Below, one piece after another: positions 61,600-64,000 of a stretch of DNA of 64,000 nt. The DNA comes from Bimastos eiseni. Taxonomy: Eukaryota > Annelida > Clitellata > Crassiclitellata > Lumbricidae. The notes beneath the pieces are model-generated. The model saw only the letters and a program-made list of their open reading frames with translations. It was not told the origin of the DNA and made no database searches. Made by a program: the position numbers and the translations under genes. Within the stretch, counting starts at the first letter, position 1. Every line of letters begins with the position of its first letter. Location: NCBI GenBank assembly GCA_959347315.1, contig OY365817.1:2824295-2888294 (forward strand). The letters run 5' to 3'.

Positions 61600-61965
61600 T
61601 CTGTGTAGGCTGCCCATGGTCTCCTGTAGGCTGTCCATGGTCTCCTGTGGGCTGCCCATGGTCTCCTGTGGGCTGCCCATGGTCTCCTGTGGGCTGACCA
61701 TGGTCTCCTGTGGGCTGACCATGGTCTCCTGTAGGCTGCCCATGGTCTCCTGTAGGCTGCCCATGGTCTCCTGTAGGCTGCCCATGGTCTCCTGTGGGCT
61801 GCCCATTGTCTCCTGTGGGCTGCCCATGGTCTCCTGTAGGCTGCCCATGGTCTCCTGTAGGCTGCCCATGGTCTCCTGTAGGCTGCCCATGGTCTCCTGT
61901 GGGCTGCCCATGGTCTCCTGTGGGCTGCCCATGGTCTCCTGTAGGCTGCCCGTTGTCTCCTGACC
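61600..61965. repeat. 21-bp minisatellite (ggctgcccatggtctcctgt + a/g)
   Basis: About seventeen tandem units, ~490 bp after exon 4 of the MIC19-type gene, each with an NcoI-like ccatgg. Unit length is a multiple of three, so heptapeptide-repeat open frames appear on both strands (for example QETMGSP/L on minus); they are not supported as genes. Confidence 0.95.
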
Positions 61966-62610
61966 GTCCCTTTTATACATGCTGCCTGTACAGCTCAGTC
62001 CGTAATCTGTGTTCATTCTTTTCTGAAGAGCTTTGCGTCAAGCTTTTTATTTTAGTCCCTTGCACAGTTTCACAAGCATCTAATGTGTGTAGTATTCAGC
62101 ATTAATTTAATTGGTTTGGGTGAGAATCGCCAGTGATGCGTTCTTTCGTGATATGGCGTTTTATAAATAAATGTCTCATTTCAATTGAAAAACAGAAACC
62201 TGCGTTCAAATGTTGCTATTATTTTTGTATAGATTGTCCTATGGATCAGCTGCTTCAAGGCACCATGCAACTTTTTTTATTACACATTTTCACTACGGTT
62301 CCAGGCTTCTCACCAAAGTATTATTTTCTTTAAAATTTAATCGTTTTTAAATATAACAACAACAAGAATAGTTTATGTGGTGAGATAATTGTAACCATAG
62401 TAATCAATGTGTAATGTTTGAGAGGAAATTGCAATATATAGCTTTTTTAATTGCAGTTTTCACTCAAAGATTACACACTATCTGGGGTACCGGGCGTTCG
62501 CCCAGGTGAAGAAGATAATGAGACACCTTGATTGAGGACAAAGTTCGTTCGCAAAAGCCTACTGTTTTAGCTCCCCTTCTCTTTGTCCACATTCGACTAA
62601 TCCCCACCAC

Positions 62611-62900
62611 CAGAGGTGTAGCAAGATTTTTAAAAGGGAGGGGCATAATTGAAAAAAAACCGCAAAGTGCAAGAAATTTTTTTTTGCCCCCCCCACCCCA
62701 CATTTTGAATTTTGCCTCCCAGAAATTTGAAAAATGGTGGGGCACTAATTATCTTAACAAAAGTTATCTTAAAAAGCCATTGGAGAAACATTAAAAAAAC
62801 CGATTTGGGGGGCACTGAGTACTAAAACTGAGGGGGGCTTGGCCCCCCCCCCCCCCGTTTTGAAACTGGGGGCAGGTGCCCTCCGCTTGTTACACCCCTG
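62611..62900. mobile_element. hAT MITE with perfect 8-bp TSD
   Basis: The 290-bp element has ends CAGAGGTGTAGCAAG and, in reverse complement, CAGGGGTGTAACAAG. It is flanked by CCCACCAC at 62603-62610 and 62901-62908. The interior has poly-purine/poly-C runs (ccccccccccccc near 62840) typical of this G-rich group. It inserted into an older repeat (62470-63000). Confidence 0.9.
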
Positions 62901-63226
62901 CCCACCACCGCTTTGCGGACGTCCCATCACACACACCATTGAAACTGCAGATAATTTTTTACTGCTTCACTTTTTAATGGACATTATTGACAAAGTATGA
63001 GATTGATGAATAATAGTAATGTAAAAAACTTAGATTTAATACACGCTTATTTGCATGAAAGCTTTTTAATCATTCTCTCAAACGTGAAGTTTAACTTAGA
63101 GTCACTTATAAACAACCAAGATTATGACGTAACTACCATTAGACGTGATTTTGTCGATGATTTAACAGGGTCACATGCGGACGCCCGCACAGTCCATGAC
63201 CCCCTCCTCCTGTCCGCATTTGTCAG

Positions 63227-63356
63227 CATTTTCCCATCTCCCCACCCTCCTTGTGGACGTCCTATGGATGACCCCATATCTTACTACACTTCATTTTCCC
63301 ATCTCCCCACCCTCCTTGTGGACGTCCTATGGATGACCCCATATCTTACTACACTT
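63227..63356. repeat. 65-bp perfect tandem duplication
   Basis: Units 63227-63291 and 63292-63356 are identical over cattttcccatctccccacc, 'ctccttgtggacgtcctatg' and 'gatgaccccatatcttacta' and on to the junction. The open frame across it is therefore of no coding significance. Confidence 0.93.
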
Positions 63357-63416
63357 AAGTCTACAAGTTTCTCACCGACAGATATAACGCGCTGATAACT
63401 GCCAGAATTCCCTTTT

Positions 63417-64000
63417 ATGGCTTTTTCGAAACAGGTCTACCACCTAGCGAATGCATAGGAAACATTTGGATACGCAAACAAACTACTTAATGGTCTTTTT
63501 AGATACAGTGACACCTAGCGAATGCATGGAAAACAATATCATTTATTCGGCTAACCATTATGAAGTAAATCATCTTCGACGTCGTCAATTAAAAGTATGA
63601 ATCGGTCAGTTACTGTTAACAGCCTCTACTCTGCATATTGTAGAGCCAGACTCTAAACTGAGTAAAGGAGGAGGGTGACGTTAATCATATGGGTTATAAA
63701 ACAGTGTCGTTACATGTAAACTAACGTTGTGCTTAGACACCTTTAAATCGCTTATTCCCGATGCTATTATAGTGGCTAACTCGCTATAAAATAAATCGAT
63801 CTGTCAGTCAATCGCGAATATGTTAGGTGTGCATTTGGAGGGCGACGCTAATGATCTGTGTAACTAAACCACTCTTTGTGATCTGAGTGCCAAGCCTTGA
63901 TAAAAGTGTAGGGTGATGCCCAGGATCCTTGTCGCCAAACTGTGTCGTTAAGATGTGGGGTCCTAAATCGGATTTATGCTGATGACATGGACCTATAGAC
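63417..64000 (+). repeat. Interspersed repeat family V cluster
   Basis: A copy with an internal duplication of its left part ('ctttttcgaaacaggtctac' at 63421, 'ctttttagatacagtgacac' at 63494) and the right part 'aaaggaggagggtgacgtta', 'aaacagtgtcgttacatgta' and 'tagacacctttaaatcgctt' matches 9135-9420. A further partial copy ('ggagggcgacgctaatgatc', 'aactgtgtcgttaagatg') follows at 63835-63960. Confidence 0.6.

Noticed and set aside
61543..62016. Heptapeptide-repeat open frames (QETMGSP and VSCRLPM types)
   Set aside because: Both strands of a 21-bp minisatellite; unit length divisible by three explains them.
1..64000. CRISPR array or prokaryotic defence locus
   Set aside because: Tandem repeats here have no unique spacers and the region is plainly an animal genome with introns.

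Overview
The window is an intron-rich, AT-rich animal (metazoan) nuclear region. Evidence: tens of GT-AG introns with phase-consistent joins, several families of SINE/LINE debris, hAT transposons with 8-bp target duplications, many micro- and minisatellites, and four recognisable animal genes, all on the + strand. Standard genetic code. The repeat style (tRNA-derived SINEs, hAT MITEs, the recurring palindrome TAGGCCTA) fits a marine invertebrate, perhaps a deuterostome, but the species cannot be fixed from sequence alone. No bacterial operons, CRISPR array or plasmid/phage features are visible.

Layout. (1) 1-7083: four exons (1584-4070) reading as the N-terminal part of codanin-1 (CDAN1), ending in a stop beside an AATAAA; the rest of the gene is not found before the next gene, so this is either a truncated gene/pseudogene or something unusual. 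LINE debris, a 17-18 bp minisatellite and TC/TA microsatellites fill the rest. (2) 7084-11961: a complete four-exon CIMAP1/ODF3-type ciliary microtubule-associated protein (256 aa, SxPGP repeats). Its second intron is GC-AG, and its stop codon lies in a sequence shared with a local LINE-tail repeat. (3) 12000-17700: no gene recognised; it carries a decayed 1.9-kb hAT element (13316-15247). (4) 17711-56494: a 43-exon, ~39-kb gene for the largest TFIIIC subunit (GTF3C1/TFIIIC220), predicted ~2,949 aa against ~2,100 in human. Most of the excess is one 3.1-kb Ser/Thr/Pro-rich exon (49674-52799). Its introns hold tRNA-derived SINEs with recognisable A and B boxes (the DNA signals TFIIIC itself binds), a hAT transposon, a TA-flanked MITE, LINE remnants and long satellites. 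(5) 58447-61112: first four exons of a MICOS subunit MIC19/MIC25-type gene (CHCHD3/CHCHD6), running past the right edge. Its last visible intron contains a 21-bp minisatellite and a 290-bp hAT MITE with perfect target duplications.

The genes do not form a pathway: codanin-1 (histone chaperone control/erythroid nuclear biology in vertebrates), CIMAP1 (axoneme), TFIIIC220 (Pol III transcription) and MIC19 (mitochondrial cristae) are ordinary syntenic neighbours. The most interesting material is in how repeats intrude on gene structure: splice donors duplicated inside tandem repeats, acceptors sitting at the ends of minisatellites, a stop codon inside a repeat, and long satellites that stay open in several frames and mimic proteins. 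Exon coordinates were read by eye from homology, splice dinucleotides and phase; all family assignments rest on remembered similarity, not on a database search.
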